Source of the DNA: Monomorium pharaonis
Taxonomy: Eukaryota > Arthropoda > Insecta > Hymenoptera > Formicidae
DNA length: 64,000 nt
NCBI RefSeq assembly: GCF_013373865.1
Contig: NC_050476.1
Span: forward strand, 18,737,686 to 18,801,685
Direction: 5' to 3'
A model generated the notes under the pieces. It was not told where the DNA came from. It did no database searches and was given only the letters and a program-made list of their open reading frames with translations. This document shows, piece by piece, positions 12,325-23,730 of the stretch. Made by a program: the position numbers and the translations under genes. Numbering within the stretch: position 1 is the first letter of the stretch; every line of letters starts with the position of its first letter.

Positions 12325-12722
12325 CAGGATGTCCCAAAACATGTGGCTCAACGCTCGTAAAAAGGGTAGAAAGGATCGAGTTGAACATAAAAGTCCAATA
12401 TTGTCTTGAGATAGGTCTTGAGTTAGGTCCACCGATAATCGAGGTATTAATTTTTCAAATTAAGCGAACGAGAGCGCACTGAGGGAAGAGCTCGATCCGC
12501 TCGAGCCATAACACGGAAGAAAAAATCTATCGCGAATGTATGATAAGCTTTCATTAATTTACTGTTCACAATTACGATAGAAATTAATTAGATTATTTGC
12601 AGATTCCATACGTTAATATCTCGATTGGTGGACCTAATCCAAGACAATATTGGACTTTTATGTTTATCTCGATCTTTTCTACCTTTTTACAAGCGTTGAC
12701 CCACATGTTTTGGGACACCCTG
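12325..12722. mobile_element. Foldback MITE with long terminal inverted repeats (398 bp)
   Basis: The left end reads CAGGATGTCCCAAAACATGT and the right end is the reverse complement of CAGGGTGTCCCAAAACATGT. The inverted arms continue for about 110-125 bp (left to about 12451, right from about 12612), including GTCCAATATTGTCTTG and TTAGGTCCACC. The left arm carries a small internal duplication of AGGTCTTGAG/TTAGGTCC. Both ends are flanked by TATATATATC-like AT repeats, fitting a TA target. No transposase inside. Confidence 0.88.
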
Positions 12723-15700
12723 TATATATATCGCACTTAAATATGAAAATCTCTCGATTTATTATACATTATTTGATTCTTTTTTGTATCATCCACTGAT
12801 TATTTAAATTACCAAGATTATAAATAACTGTGACCAATTTTTAATATCATTCCTGTCATGGAGAAAATTTTTCGTTATATTTTTATCACAGAATTCTCTA
12901 TTAATTTTAATAAGCTTGAAGCAACTTGATAATTTATTAAATATTACGAGTAATCACAAAGAAAATTCTTTAATGTACAAACAACATTTTATAAATTGCT
13001 TAATAAAAATGATTAAACTTTATAAAATGGTTGTTTTTTTTACAATATATCCAAAATAAAATATTTTCTTACATAATGATATATATGTATACATAATCAT
13101 GTACAAATTTATTTTTATATGATTATAAATTTAATGTCATTTTTTCATATTTCATTATTACTGCATTACATATTGACATTTATATTTTTTTAACAATAAA
13201 GAATCATAAATTATTTAACTTGTGCTTTTAATTATTGAAATTTAATTTAATAAATGAAAATAATTTATTGTATTAAAATATAAAATATAAATAGTAGTTA
13301 TCGATAAACCACCAAAAATTAAGGTAGATGATTTCTTCCGGATCTACAAACAGCCGGTTATTCGGATCCTATATCCAAATATTGGATAAAATATTTCGTA
13401 GAGCTGGATCAAATTTTAGATCCATTATCTAATTCAAATATCAAAATTCAGTGAAAAACGCGCAAAATTCTTCGAAATATATAATGTCACCTTACAACTA
13501 TCATGGTTTTGCAGAAATATTATATACATAAATTTTATGGAAAAATCCTCGCATACGCAGAATTGCATGATGTAACTGATATCAGTTTATAATTAATTCA
13601 AAGAGAAGATTACCAAAGCTCAATCGCGATTTATTTATCAGTTGCTAATTGCGAAATTAAATATAAATAATTTTATGCTTGAATTAAATGTTTTCTGTAT
13701 GCTGCCGAGAGTAATATTCATAAACACAAGAAACGAAATTGTTACATTGTTTCCGTCTGGGACACGTGTTGTGCACGGTTACGTCACATTTTTCTCTGAC
13801 ACATTTTTCGTGAGAGAACGAGAGTGACAATCGCTTGCATTCATTGGAGGAGCGAATTAAAACTCGCTACAGCTCGTTAATCCAGTTACACGCCGTAATA
13901 GCGCACGCGGAAGCAGCGAACAAAAACGTTATTCAATACCGGCTTAAAAAGAGAAAATATAATCACGGTTTAAGCTCGCAGCGTGACGGTCGGTGATTCC
14001 TTCGCTCAAACGTTTTCACGGCGAGGTTGCAACGAAATGTCAATATTATATTGCAAGTGCAAGGTCGACCATAAAATACCCACATAATTTTTGAAAACTA
14101 AAAATTTGTGTATGAAGTTACATATTTATATTTTTTTAATTAGATTAAATGATAAAAGTTTAAATAAGTTTAGATAATTAAAAATTTTTACCTTCTCATT
14201 CCTCTCTGTATCCAACAATTCGACAGAAACAAATAAGTCGGTCGTACTAATGCTTGCGTACTTATAAAAGTCAATTTTTATTATCTTAATTCTTAAACTA
14301 TTTTGCATGATAAATCAAAGCAGTACGATTTATGCTATAACATCAAGTAAGATATAGACCACTTTCACTAGATACGTTATATCCGGTAATTAACTAGCAA
14401 TACTTTATCAATATATTTTATCAATGTCCTAAAAATCGATTAAAGCGAAAATTCTAATACAAAAATGTCAAGATAATTTCCGAATAATAAATAATTAAAA
14501 AATTTGTAAAGAACACGGCAGTATGTAAAGTTTGCGAATCTATATAGCTTCCGAACTGCGTAACATGTATATCTATCAATCTATTATCTGTTATTATAGA
14601 TCTGTTATATATTACTTAGTTTAACGGTTCAAAGAATAATGAGATTTCCTCTGCTCATTTAAATAATGATTATTAATTATGTTTGGATTTCATGTATATT
14701 AAATATTATACATAGCAATATCGATAAGTTTATGATTTAATTTATGGCATATTGTTTACAATATATCTAAGTTAATTGAGGGATTTTCTAAACTAAACAA
14801 GATCAAAAAGATAAATTTTCAGAGAAAAACCGTTTTATTCTTCAAACTATTTATTGTATATTATATAAATACAATAACATTTCTCCAAATATATAATTGA
14901 TATGGGGAAAAAATTATAGATTTTGATTAATATTTTGAGAATCCTATTTAAAAGAAAAGAAATTAAAAACCAATGTAAACGTGTTTGGTTCTTACGTAAA
15001 TTTTATATTTACTATTTATACATCCTATAATATTTTACATTTATAACTTTATTGTTAAAGTAACACCGATATTTACGTCGCACAGGAAGTTATATCGTTG
15101 TAAAAGTCAGAAAAAATAGAAAGAATGAACGTACACGCAATCACGCTGTAACTTTATGTTACAGTATTGTGTTGTAATTTTATAGGCTTTTACCCATATT
15201 AACGAAACCATCATGAGTTGATCAATTTTTCAATGTTATAAATATCTCAGTACGAGTATTACAATCCATGTAAAGTGAGTAAAATGATTACACACACTTT
15301 CTCTCTCTCTGTGTAGAGAAGCTGAGAATGTGAAAAGCTTAGTGATTATTTTGTGATATACATGTATAAGTATAGAAGAATAATGGAGTATATCAAAGAA
15401 TAGAGATAGAGTATATCAAAGTGCTTTTGTATTTTTTGTTCAATTTAATTAGTTCACTTACGAATGTTATATTCTACTTTCTCATTTAATATGCACAAAT
15501 AATGCAAGGATTTCTAAAAGTTTTTCTTTTAAATACAAAAAAAAGTAAATTAAAAAAATGTTTTCTTATATTAACATAAAATTTTTATTTATATAGTTTG
15601 GTTATCTTAAACATAGAAAATAATACTTGATAAATTAAGTTTTTTTTCCATGAAAACTTGTCTAGGGCGGCGTTAAAACTGTAGATCTTGTATGAAAACT

Positions 15701-16376
15701 CTATATTACGTTCTGTAAACTCTTTATCTTTTGTGAAGAGTTTCATAGTTACAAATATAATTTATAGGAAATATCATAAGAAATAGCAATAATAATTCAA
15801 TAACTGCAGTATTCACTGTCATGAGATGATATCAGTTATTAAATCCGTGATTGGAGATAGAAATTATGTCCGGTAGAAATTAGGACCAAACATCAAATTT
15901 AGCTCAATTCTACGACCTAATTTCTGCTACATATATTCCACCCGAGTAGTTTCGTTGAATGATTATTTCTTTGCGTGTACATATTCGAAACCGTCAAAAC
16001 TTTCGTTGGAATTAACTTGAGATTAATTTAACTAAAGAGAATTAACGCATATTCTGCAAATTAAAGTCAATCAATTTCAAATAAAAAGTAAAAATTTTGA
16101 CTTCAAATATTCCCGTACGTCTTGGTTTTAAATAACATAAATTTTATCGCTTTTTTACACACATTTTTATCATACGTCAGAAATAAATAAGATAATGAAA
16201 TGTTCAAAAATTTTTTTATTGTTCTTAAGAAACCGATTGTTCTCAAACACGCAAATTCTTTGTTTTTTTTTTTTTAGGACGTTCTACATAAAAAGTTAAT
16301 CAGTAAGAATAATAACACTTACTTAAATATCATAAAATAATATAAAATAGCAAATATCAAAATAAACCATCATAGG
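12723..16376. other. Intergenic spacer
   Basis: AT-rich with a short CpG-bearing patch at 13780-14030. No gene, strong inverted repeat or recognisable element was found. The piece at 14980-15030 (GTTTGGTTCTT followed by TTTTA-TATTTACTATTTATAC) weakly resembles 59690-59740. Confidence 0.4.
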
Positions 16377-17170
16377 TTGGCATGACAATATTTCGCACCA
16401 GAAACAATCAAAACGGCAAGTAAGATGCAATATTTGTAAGACTTATTTTTTGAAAAAACCCAAACGTTTAGAGTTACATTTGATGCCCTTGCATCCAGAA
16501 ATAATTACAATAACACGAGAAAGGTTAAACTTGCTGATTTATCAACATATTTCAAATTTGATATAGAATATTCTAAGACAAAATGTACTGTTGACAATTG
16601 CAAAATCAATATATTTCGCCAAATACGTTACTTACGAAGCCACTTGTATATGAATCATAATATAAATGCAAATATAGACGCTTTCCAAAACATATATGAA
16701 AGAAATACAGATCTTACGATAAAACAGTCAATGCAGCGGACAACGTAAGTACAAACGTTGTGGTCAACGATCTAATCCAAGTTGGCAGAAAATCAACCAT
16801 GAAATATCAAAAAGAAATTCCAACGCATTTCTTTAATTTGGCATGCCAATATTTTACAAAAAAAAACAAAATGCTGTACAGAATGCAGTATTTGTCATTT
16901 TGCTTATGATAATCAAGACGCATATAATTTAGAAATCCACCTAATAAAAATTTTATAATAAAATAATAATAATACTTCCAAAAGAAATTAAACTTAGCAA
17001 TTTAATCAAATATTTCGTATTTGATATATAACAAAATCACATTTAACAAGGTGCGTTATTGAAGATGCATTATCAATATATTTGATGGAATAATTGCTTA
17101 GAATATTACTTGCGCGTCTATTATAATATAAATTTAGATAGAAGAGTTTTTCAACAAATAGTAATAAAAT
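16377..17170 (+). pseudogene. Decayed tandem pair of zinc-finger coding units
   Basis: Two units about 458 bp apart. Unit 1 (from 16377) has a finger CNICKTYFLKKPKRLELHLM (C-x2-C-x13-H-x4-H, first Cys 16426, His 16477 and 16492). After a frameshift near 16525 it reads KLADLSTYFKFDIEYSKTKC and then a second finger C-x4-C-x13-H-x4-H (first Cys 16584). Unit 2 (from 16835) repeats LACQYFTKKNK (unit 1: LA-x-QYFAPE) and, in a shifted frame, CSICHFAYDNQDAYNLEIHL. It then shows a stop-ridden copy of YFKFDI (YFVFDI) and DAFQNI (RVFQQI). The QYF...C-x2-C...H layout suggests BED/C2H2-type DNA-binding fingers of transposon origin. Frameshifts and stops in both units show loss of function. No intact parent is present in the window. 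Confidence 0.6.
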
Positions 17171-19548
17171 AGTAATAAAGTTGACGCTATTGAAAGTATT
17201 TTAAGTTTTTTTGTAAAAGTTATTAAACTATTTTTCATCACTTTTGATCAAGCATATTCTACTTGTATACTATTTTTTAAAATTGTATTTATAAAATTAT
17301 TTCTTAAATTGATATATTTTTTTACAGTCAATATTCTGCTACGTAAATTTCAAAGATTCTATACTACTAATTAATTGAATAATCAATTGATGTAACAAAC
17401 TTAACTGTGGATTTGTTTGAGAAATTCTCGAACATATAATAAATTAATAAAATGTAAATTTTTTTAGAATTAAATATTTATTTTTATCTACTGCAATCTA
17501 TTATTTTTTAAAGTAACATATCCTATATATATATCTATAATAATTTTGTCTTGCTAATTGTATACATATATCTCGATTTTTTAATTATCAATATTTCCAC
17601 AGATTTATTACCACAAAATACATAAGAATAATTTAAAACTTATTAATGCGCAGCAGCCGGAGTTGCAAGCTATTGCTGACTGCGTTCCGTAATATACAAA
17701 TATAGAATTTAAATCATAACATTCTCTGAAACAGTCAATATTTCTGAAAATAATTACGTAAAAATTATTTACCTTTACGGCTACTTTGCCGTTGCCCGAT
17801 ATGCAACTCTTTCTTTCTCTTCCTTCTCCTCCTCCTCCTTTCAAGTCATCAGATTCGCTGCACTCGCGAGAATACGGTTAATTGCGATCGCTAATTATCG
17901 AATACGGCGAAGAATACAACAATCGCGCGATTCATTCCCGATGTTAATCACATGCGCAATGCGCATTTTGTTACGTAACAATTTGAAAAACTAACATGAG
18001 AAAAGTACAATACGATCATGGCTAAACATAAGCCCGTTCCAAACCCGCGCATTTGCGCGTCGAATGAATCCTCATTAGCGAAGTGTTTTAACAAATCAGC
18101 GATACACACACACACACACGCGCGCGCGCGCGGAAATACGGTATCGGACAACTTCGATCTGATACTGCGCAATAAATAAAGTCAAGTTGATGGCCAATTA
18201 GGCAACGCCCGAAAATGTGTAATCGAAATTCGCGTATTGATGCGCCGCGCAACACGTACACACTTTCCGCGCGTAAATCCCGCGGAATACACGGGTTATT
18301 ATTAACGTATGTCGGCCGATACATCATCGGTACCTTTTCGCTCACCGTCGACCGTTCGATTTGGCTATTCTCCCACGCTACGTCGCTCCCAATTTTCGAA
18401 AACATAGCGGACGAATTACGCGCGGAATCAGGAAGCGGCGGAAAAGGGGGAAGCGGGAAAACCCGGAATCAAAATGTGAAACGTATTCGCGAATTAAACA
18501 GATAACTATCGCAATCGTAAACGCAACGGAACGTTAATTCCCATATCCCCCCCTCCCATCTCCCTGCGTATTCTCCTATCTCTCCACTTCAAAGAGATAA
18601 TTCGCGCGGAATATACCCGCCACCTCGGTAAGTAGCCGTTAGCTTTTATACGGGAATCACATGGGGATCATCTAAAAGCTAATCGATCGCCTGCGCCACC
18701 AGCGCGATTCGTAATTACCCATGGGAAATGATCGCATTTCTGTTTTCCCGGCGCGCCAAAGGATAATGGCTACAATGCCCTGTCGGGTCTGCCGATATGC
18801 GAATGATAAGTTAATAACGAACGCAACCGACCTGCCTATATACGGCGGACCTGCCTACGCGCTCGAGCTCGCCGGGTTACGACGACCCCAAACAAAAAAA
18901 AAAAAAAAAAAAGAAGAGGAAAAAAAAGATCGTAAACAATACGCAAATTACATTGCGTCCGCCGCGCGTTTTGGACAACCCGTTTTCACAGCCGCAAAAC
19001 ATTTAACGCGCGCTACAAGGCCAAATTGCACGCTGAAATTCTTCACGTTACAGAGATTAATAAACGGCACTGTGTATTACAGCGTGTCTCGCGCGTCACT
19101 TTGTGGGACGCGTTTTCGCTGAAATGGATTAATTCCGCTCGGGATGTTTTAGAAGTCTAATAGAGATATTAATCGTTACGTTAAATACCCGTTTCGTGAA
19201 ATATCCCGCAATAACGTGTAATGCAAAATGTATATAATAAAGTAAAAATACACAGAGCATTGTCAAATGTATTTTTGATGATTTATAATTCGAGCCGAAA
19301 TGCAAAGGGTAGAGATTCTATTTACAATTTTATACACGCGCGCCGCATAATGTGAAAAATATTAAAAAGCCAGCACTCACGGACATATAAATTATACGCT
19401 GTATTATGTACACGAGAGACAGTGTGTACGCAACGTCGTAAATATAATTTCATCCTGAAATCTGACGCGAATTACGAATCGTCTAAAGCGAGATTACACG
19501 CAATTCAATTGATCCTTTCCTTTATGAAACCGTGAGTGCAGAGACTTA
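17171..19548. other. Intergenic region with CpG-rich core
   Basis: 17171-17780 is AT-rich and featureless. 17860-19140 is CpG-rich with runs of short overlapping open frames on both strands but no splice-consistent coding. It could hold regulatory elements upstream of the JHBP-like gene. It also contains a poly-A run near 18895. Confidence 0.4.
18104..18132 (+). repeat. (CA)n(CG)n alternating purine-pyrimidine tract
   Basis: Twenty-nine bases made of CA repeats running directly into CG repeats; a classic Z-DNA-prone sequence, inside the CpG-rich block. Confidence 0.85.
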
Positions 19549-19893
19549 CACTGATAGGGAAAAAATGGTTGCGACAACCATAATTTCACTATAATTTATG
19601 ATCCTTTGGTGATCCAACCATATTTTTATAGTTATTCAACAATGTAAATTATAGTTGGTTTAAACTATATTATAGTTCTCATAACCATAATATTAGTTTA
19701 TGCAATTTATGATATAATTGCTATAACCAAAATGGAGATTTTTGTACAGTTAGTTGTACCATAAAATGATCATTATAAGCATTTACCATAAACATATAGT
19801 TATTATTACCAATATTATAGTAATGATATTCCTAACTATAATTATTTTACTATGCAATTATAGTTACAAATACAACATATTTTTCTATCAGTG
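19549..19893. mobile_element. CACTGA-family MITE
   Basis: Ends CACTGATAGGGAAAAAA and TTTTTCTATCAGTG, flanked by TA on both sides. The interior is rich in ACTATAAT/ATTATAGT blocks shared with the copies at 34, 41, 42, 44, 47, 49 and 50 kb. No coding. Confidence 0.82.
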
Positions 19894-19926
19894 TAAGAAT
19901 TTACAGAATTATTTACTATAAATATT

Positions 19927-20114
19927 AGAATTAAAAATCTTTTTCCACAATTCAAATACAGACGGTAACATAATGCGCACGTAAGAATTTTATATTTAAA
20001 AAAAACGAAAAAATTTTTTAATTCGTAAATTTTTTTTTGTTTTTTGAATAATATTCTTAAGTGCACATTACGTTACCGTCTGTACTTTAATCGTGGGAAA
20101 TGATTTTTAATTCT
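19927..20114. mobile_element. Foldback element, arms about 62 bp
   Basis: The left arm AGAATTAAAAATC with CCACAATTCAAATACAGACG matches the reverse complement of the right arm (AGAATTAAAAATC and CCCACGATTAAAGTACAGACG), as do GGTAACATAATG and GCGCAC further in. A short A/T-rich loop separates the arms. Confidence 0.85.
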
Positions 20115-21368
20115 GTAAATACAATAAAAAGATTAGTGAATTAAAAGTAATCAAAATAATCGATAAAACGGGACAGCTTTAGGATCCCCTTAATTACGGT
20201 AATTGCGTTAAAAGGCTTAAATGATCTGTATGTAGCCATCAAAATGTGCTATTTAATCTCAAATCAGCTCCGATTGAATACGGCTGCGGTACGTGGTACT
20301 TAAGTAGGGGGAAAAAAAAAGAGCAAACGTCAAAATCAGCTGGGCAGTAAATATCGACGACCGCGTCTTGTGCAAAGATTAATGGCAACTGACAAATCGC
20401 CGCGCAAACATGCGCGGATTATATAGGTTTTAAGCTAAAACACTAATCGCCACGGGCGACAATTTACCACTCGAAAAAAAAAAAAGAACCCACCGTGACC
20501 CCGATATTTTCGTTTACCTCGGTAAACTTTCGATCTTGACCAATCCGCCCCGTTTCCCCCCTCCTTCTCCCCCCGTGATACGCAATTACTAGGAGTTGTA
20601 CGGGTGATTACCGGTCACCCTATATAATATATGCATGCATACACGCACGAGGGAATCGGGCTGGCGTGATCCTTGGAATCCGTAACACGTGAACGCGCTA
20701 ATAATAGATTCCTGTTCACGTATATGCCGTAGGATAATTCACGTCGCGTGGAAACGTATACGTCCGCGTGTTGCACTTGTTGAGAGAGCAGGAAAAGCGT
20801 TTTATCCAGATAAGTGTACGTACGTTCGAGCGTGGTGACACACGAGAAAATCACTTATGCGATATCGCGGGCTGATTTCACCAGCCCGCGGTCAGCCTTA
20901 AGTCCCAGTTCCCGACCGATCTCTCTCCCATCTCTTTTTAATTCCATCTCCCGGGGCGAAACCGGTCATCGCACAATTTTGCAATAATACGTACGAGGCC
21001 GAAAGTTGCGCCATTCGCGATCGTGTTTTTTTTTTTTTTCTTTCCTTTTTTTCTTGTGGGTGCGTCGGCCACTTTAATCACGAGAGAATCATCCCATACA
21101 GCGGAATGTATCTGAGATGTAATCAGATATGTCCCTGTGCTTGCGGTTTTATATCGTTTTTAAGACAGCATTACTTGACGTCACGTATTGTTTGCAAAAC
21201 GATATCTCTGGAAGATTTGCATATATTATAGTCGGCATTAAGGTTAAACTTTTTATTTGAGTTTGCTTGTTTATTTTGAGATATATTTTGCAACCAATAA
21301 GATAACTTACATGACATATCTTAAGATAGACTTCGGACTAACTTAAAACAAAATAAATAACAATTAAA
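20115..21368. other. CpG-rich intergenic block
   Basis: No gene seen. It contains T- and A-homopolymers (near 20310, 20475 and 21030) and GC-rich stretches at 20280-21120, possibly distal regulation of the JHBP-like gene. Confidence 0.35.
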
Positions 21369-21488
21369 GGCTGCGTTCCCTTTGACGCTTATAGCGCTTG
21401 TAAGCATCATTTGTCCTTGTTTAATCATGATGAACAACAAGGATGAAATTATGCTCACAGCGCTGTGATAGTCAAATGGAACGCAGCC
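21369..21488. mobile_element. 120-bp palindromic MITE, ends GGCTGCGTTCC
   Basis: Left GGCTGCGTTCCCTTTGAC and right GTCAAATGGAACGCAGCC. Almost the whole unit folds on itself (AGCGCTTGTAAGCAT against ATGCTCACAGCGCT; TCCTTGTT against AACAAGGA). Confidence 0.85.
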
Positions 21489-21959
21489 AAAGATTAACGT
21501 TAAACATAAAAATCAAGTATTACATTGGAGATGAAATTATCATGATTTTTTGATATTTTGGAGACATTTTAGAAAACTTCTTAAGACCTTGACAGTGCTA
21601 TACAACAGATATTCTGACATATATATATTTTCAAAATATCTCTGATATATTTTGCTATGTGGGATGCTTCGTAAATATTGATACTGATAATAAAGCAACG
21701 ACCTATCGAAATTATCGACATGACTCTTTTTTAAGACAACAAAATATAAAAATCTTTCATATTGTCACCAGGGATGATTAATACAGATAAAATTCCTTTT
21801 AATCGACTTATAGCTACGCTGAAAAAGTTTCGGGTAAGCTTGTGATGCATTTAATATATTATTTGAAACATTCGGTGTAAATAAATATAAATAATTGTAA
21901 CAAAAAATTTTGTGATAATTATAAGCCTTTTGTTATAATTATTATTTTATTATGATTAT

Positions 21960-22765
21960 ACTAAAAAAAATAGTAGCAGCAACTATACTATCATTATAAT
22001 TTATATTCACACATATAATTATTTAACAATATAAATTATAGTTAATTTAAACTATATTAAAATTCTTATAATCATAATTGGTCTATATGACTTACGATTG
22101 CCATAATCAAAATAAAGATTTTAATATAGTAAGTTGCACTTGAGAGAAAAATGTCGAAGTATTGAGAACTAAATATTTCTTATAACGTTTTCTTCGATAT
22201 TTATATGTTATAAAAAAATTTATTTGTAAAAACGAAATATATATTTCTAGGAAATGCATCTCATTTTTCTTATTAATTGGTTTATTTCTTAAGAATGAAA
22301 TTTTTGGAGTACACTAAAATATACACTACTTACCATAAAAAAATTTTAATTATTTTTCTCTAATAAATGGTTTATTTAAATAGGGCGAATTAAATATTTT
22401 ATTTCTAATAAATAAATTATTTATTTTTACGCACACTGGACGTTATCTCTTTAAATAAAATATATATATTTTACAGAAATATATTTCAGAAGTACATTTT
22501 ACAGAATATTTCACCAAAATGTATATTTTGTTTCTACAAATAAATTGTTTATAACACGTAAATATTGAAGAAAACGTCACAAGAAATATTTGGTTTTCAA
22601 TACTTCGACATTTTTCTATCAGCGTGTGCAATAAAGCAATTACTATAAGCATATGGTTATCATTACCAATATTATAGTATTAATTACTATTAAAACAATA
22701 TTTTTAACTATAAATTATTTTACTACGCAATTATAGTCGCAAATATCACACACTTTTTTCTCAGT
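21960..22765. mobile_element. CACTGA-family MITE, interrupted by a second element
   Basis: The right end TTTTTTCTCAGTG is followed by TA; the left end is eroded (TACTAAAAAAAATAG). The outer halves (21960-22136 and 22627-22765) carry the family's AACTATAAT-type blocks and read continuously once the inner 490 bp is removed. Confidence 0.72.
22137..22626. mobile_element. Foldback element nested in the MITE
   Basis: Arms over 100 bp: the left CACTTGAGAGAAAAATGTCG...AAATATTTCTTATAACG matches the reverse complement of the right CACGCTGATAGAAAAATGTCG...AAATATTTCTTGTGACG. The interior is A/T-rich with no coding. Confidence 0.85.
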
Positions 22766-23069
22766 GTATCTTTAGGAAAGTGTATTACCAAGGCATTAGG
22801 TAACTTTGACCAAGGCTAAATTATAACTTTTAATTTACAATTATAACTACATATTTATAACTAAACTCTTTTTGAGGCAAGTTTTAAATTAATAAATTAC
22901 AACATTTACGTTCTTTTTTATCACATGTAATTATTAAATCTGTCCGTTAGAAGAAAATATTACTTTAAATTACGTTTTGCAGCAGATATTACATTTTATT
23001 GTAAATAAATGACAAGTTGAGGGTGCGTGAAATTTATGCAAGATTCGCAAAAAAAAAAAAATTCTTTCT

Positions 23070-23730
23070 GGGCATCTCATTATCATCGATTCTCCGATTC
23101 AACGGAGGCGACCTGTCTCGCCTCGAGCGATCATTTCGGCGCGAGTAGAGCTCTGAGCACCGAGCGATGCGAACCATCGTCCGCCGCGTGCGTGCACGAG
23201 CGCTCACTTTCGCTCGGCACGCTCGCACTTCCACATATATACGCACGTGCACGCGCGTGCAAGGTAGACGGGCGGGCAGGAAGGCCCACAGTTGCAGTTT
23301 TCGAACTTCTGCCACACGGCCGCGTCCGCGGGGGGGATGAGGAGCCAATGGTAAGGCCCAATCGTACGGAGGAATTAGCGAGCGCCCGGTGCACGATTGG
23401 CTCTTGTCCTCAGTTCCTCATCCCCTCTACCGCCACGGCTGTGTGGCAGAAGTCCGAAAAATGCATCGGTGCCCCAGGAGCGGTAGCGACGGTGACTCGT
23501 CGTCGTGCAGCAGCAGTAGCAGCAAACCGCGCGCTACCGGCGCGACGACAGTTTTTCATCTTGTCAGTCAGCCTTCCTGCTCGCACGAGAGCGGGTCGTC
23601 CGGTCTCTTCTTCTTCTTCTTCTCCCTTTTTGTTTTGTTGTTTTTTTTCCGTTGGTCTTTTGCCCGCACGATTTTCCGCGGCGATTTTCCCATCTACCGT
23701 AGCTGTCACATCAGGCGCACGCGGCGAACG
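23070..23730 (+). promoter_or_regulatory. CpG-rich promoter and 5' leader of the JHBP-like gene
   Basis: A sharply delimited GC/CpG-rich block ending at the start codon. TCAGT at 23564-23568 is a possible initiator, with GGTCG at 23594-23598 close to (one base off) a downstream promoter element. No convincing TATA box was found. Long open frames here on both strands reflect base composition, not genes. Confidence 0.4.
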
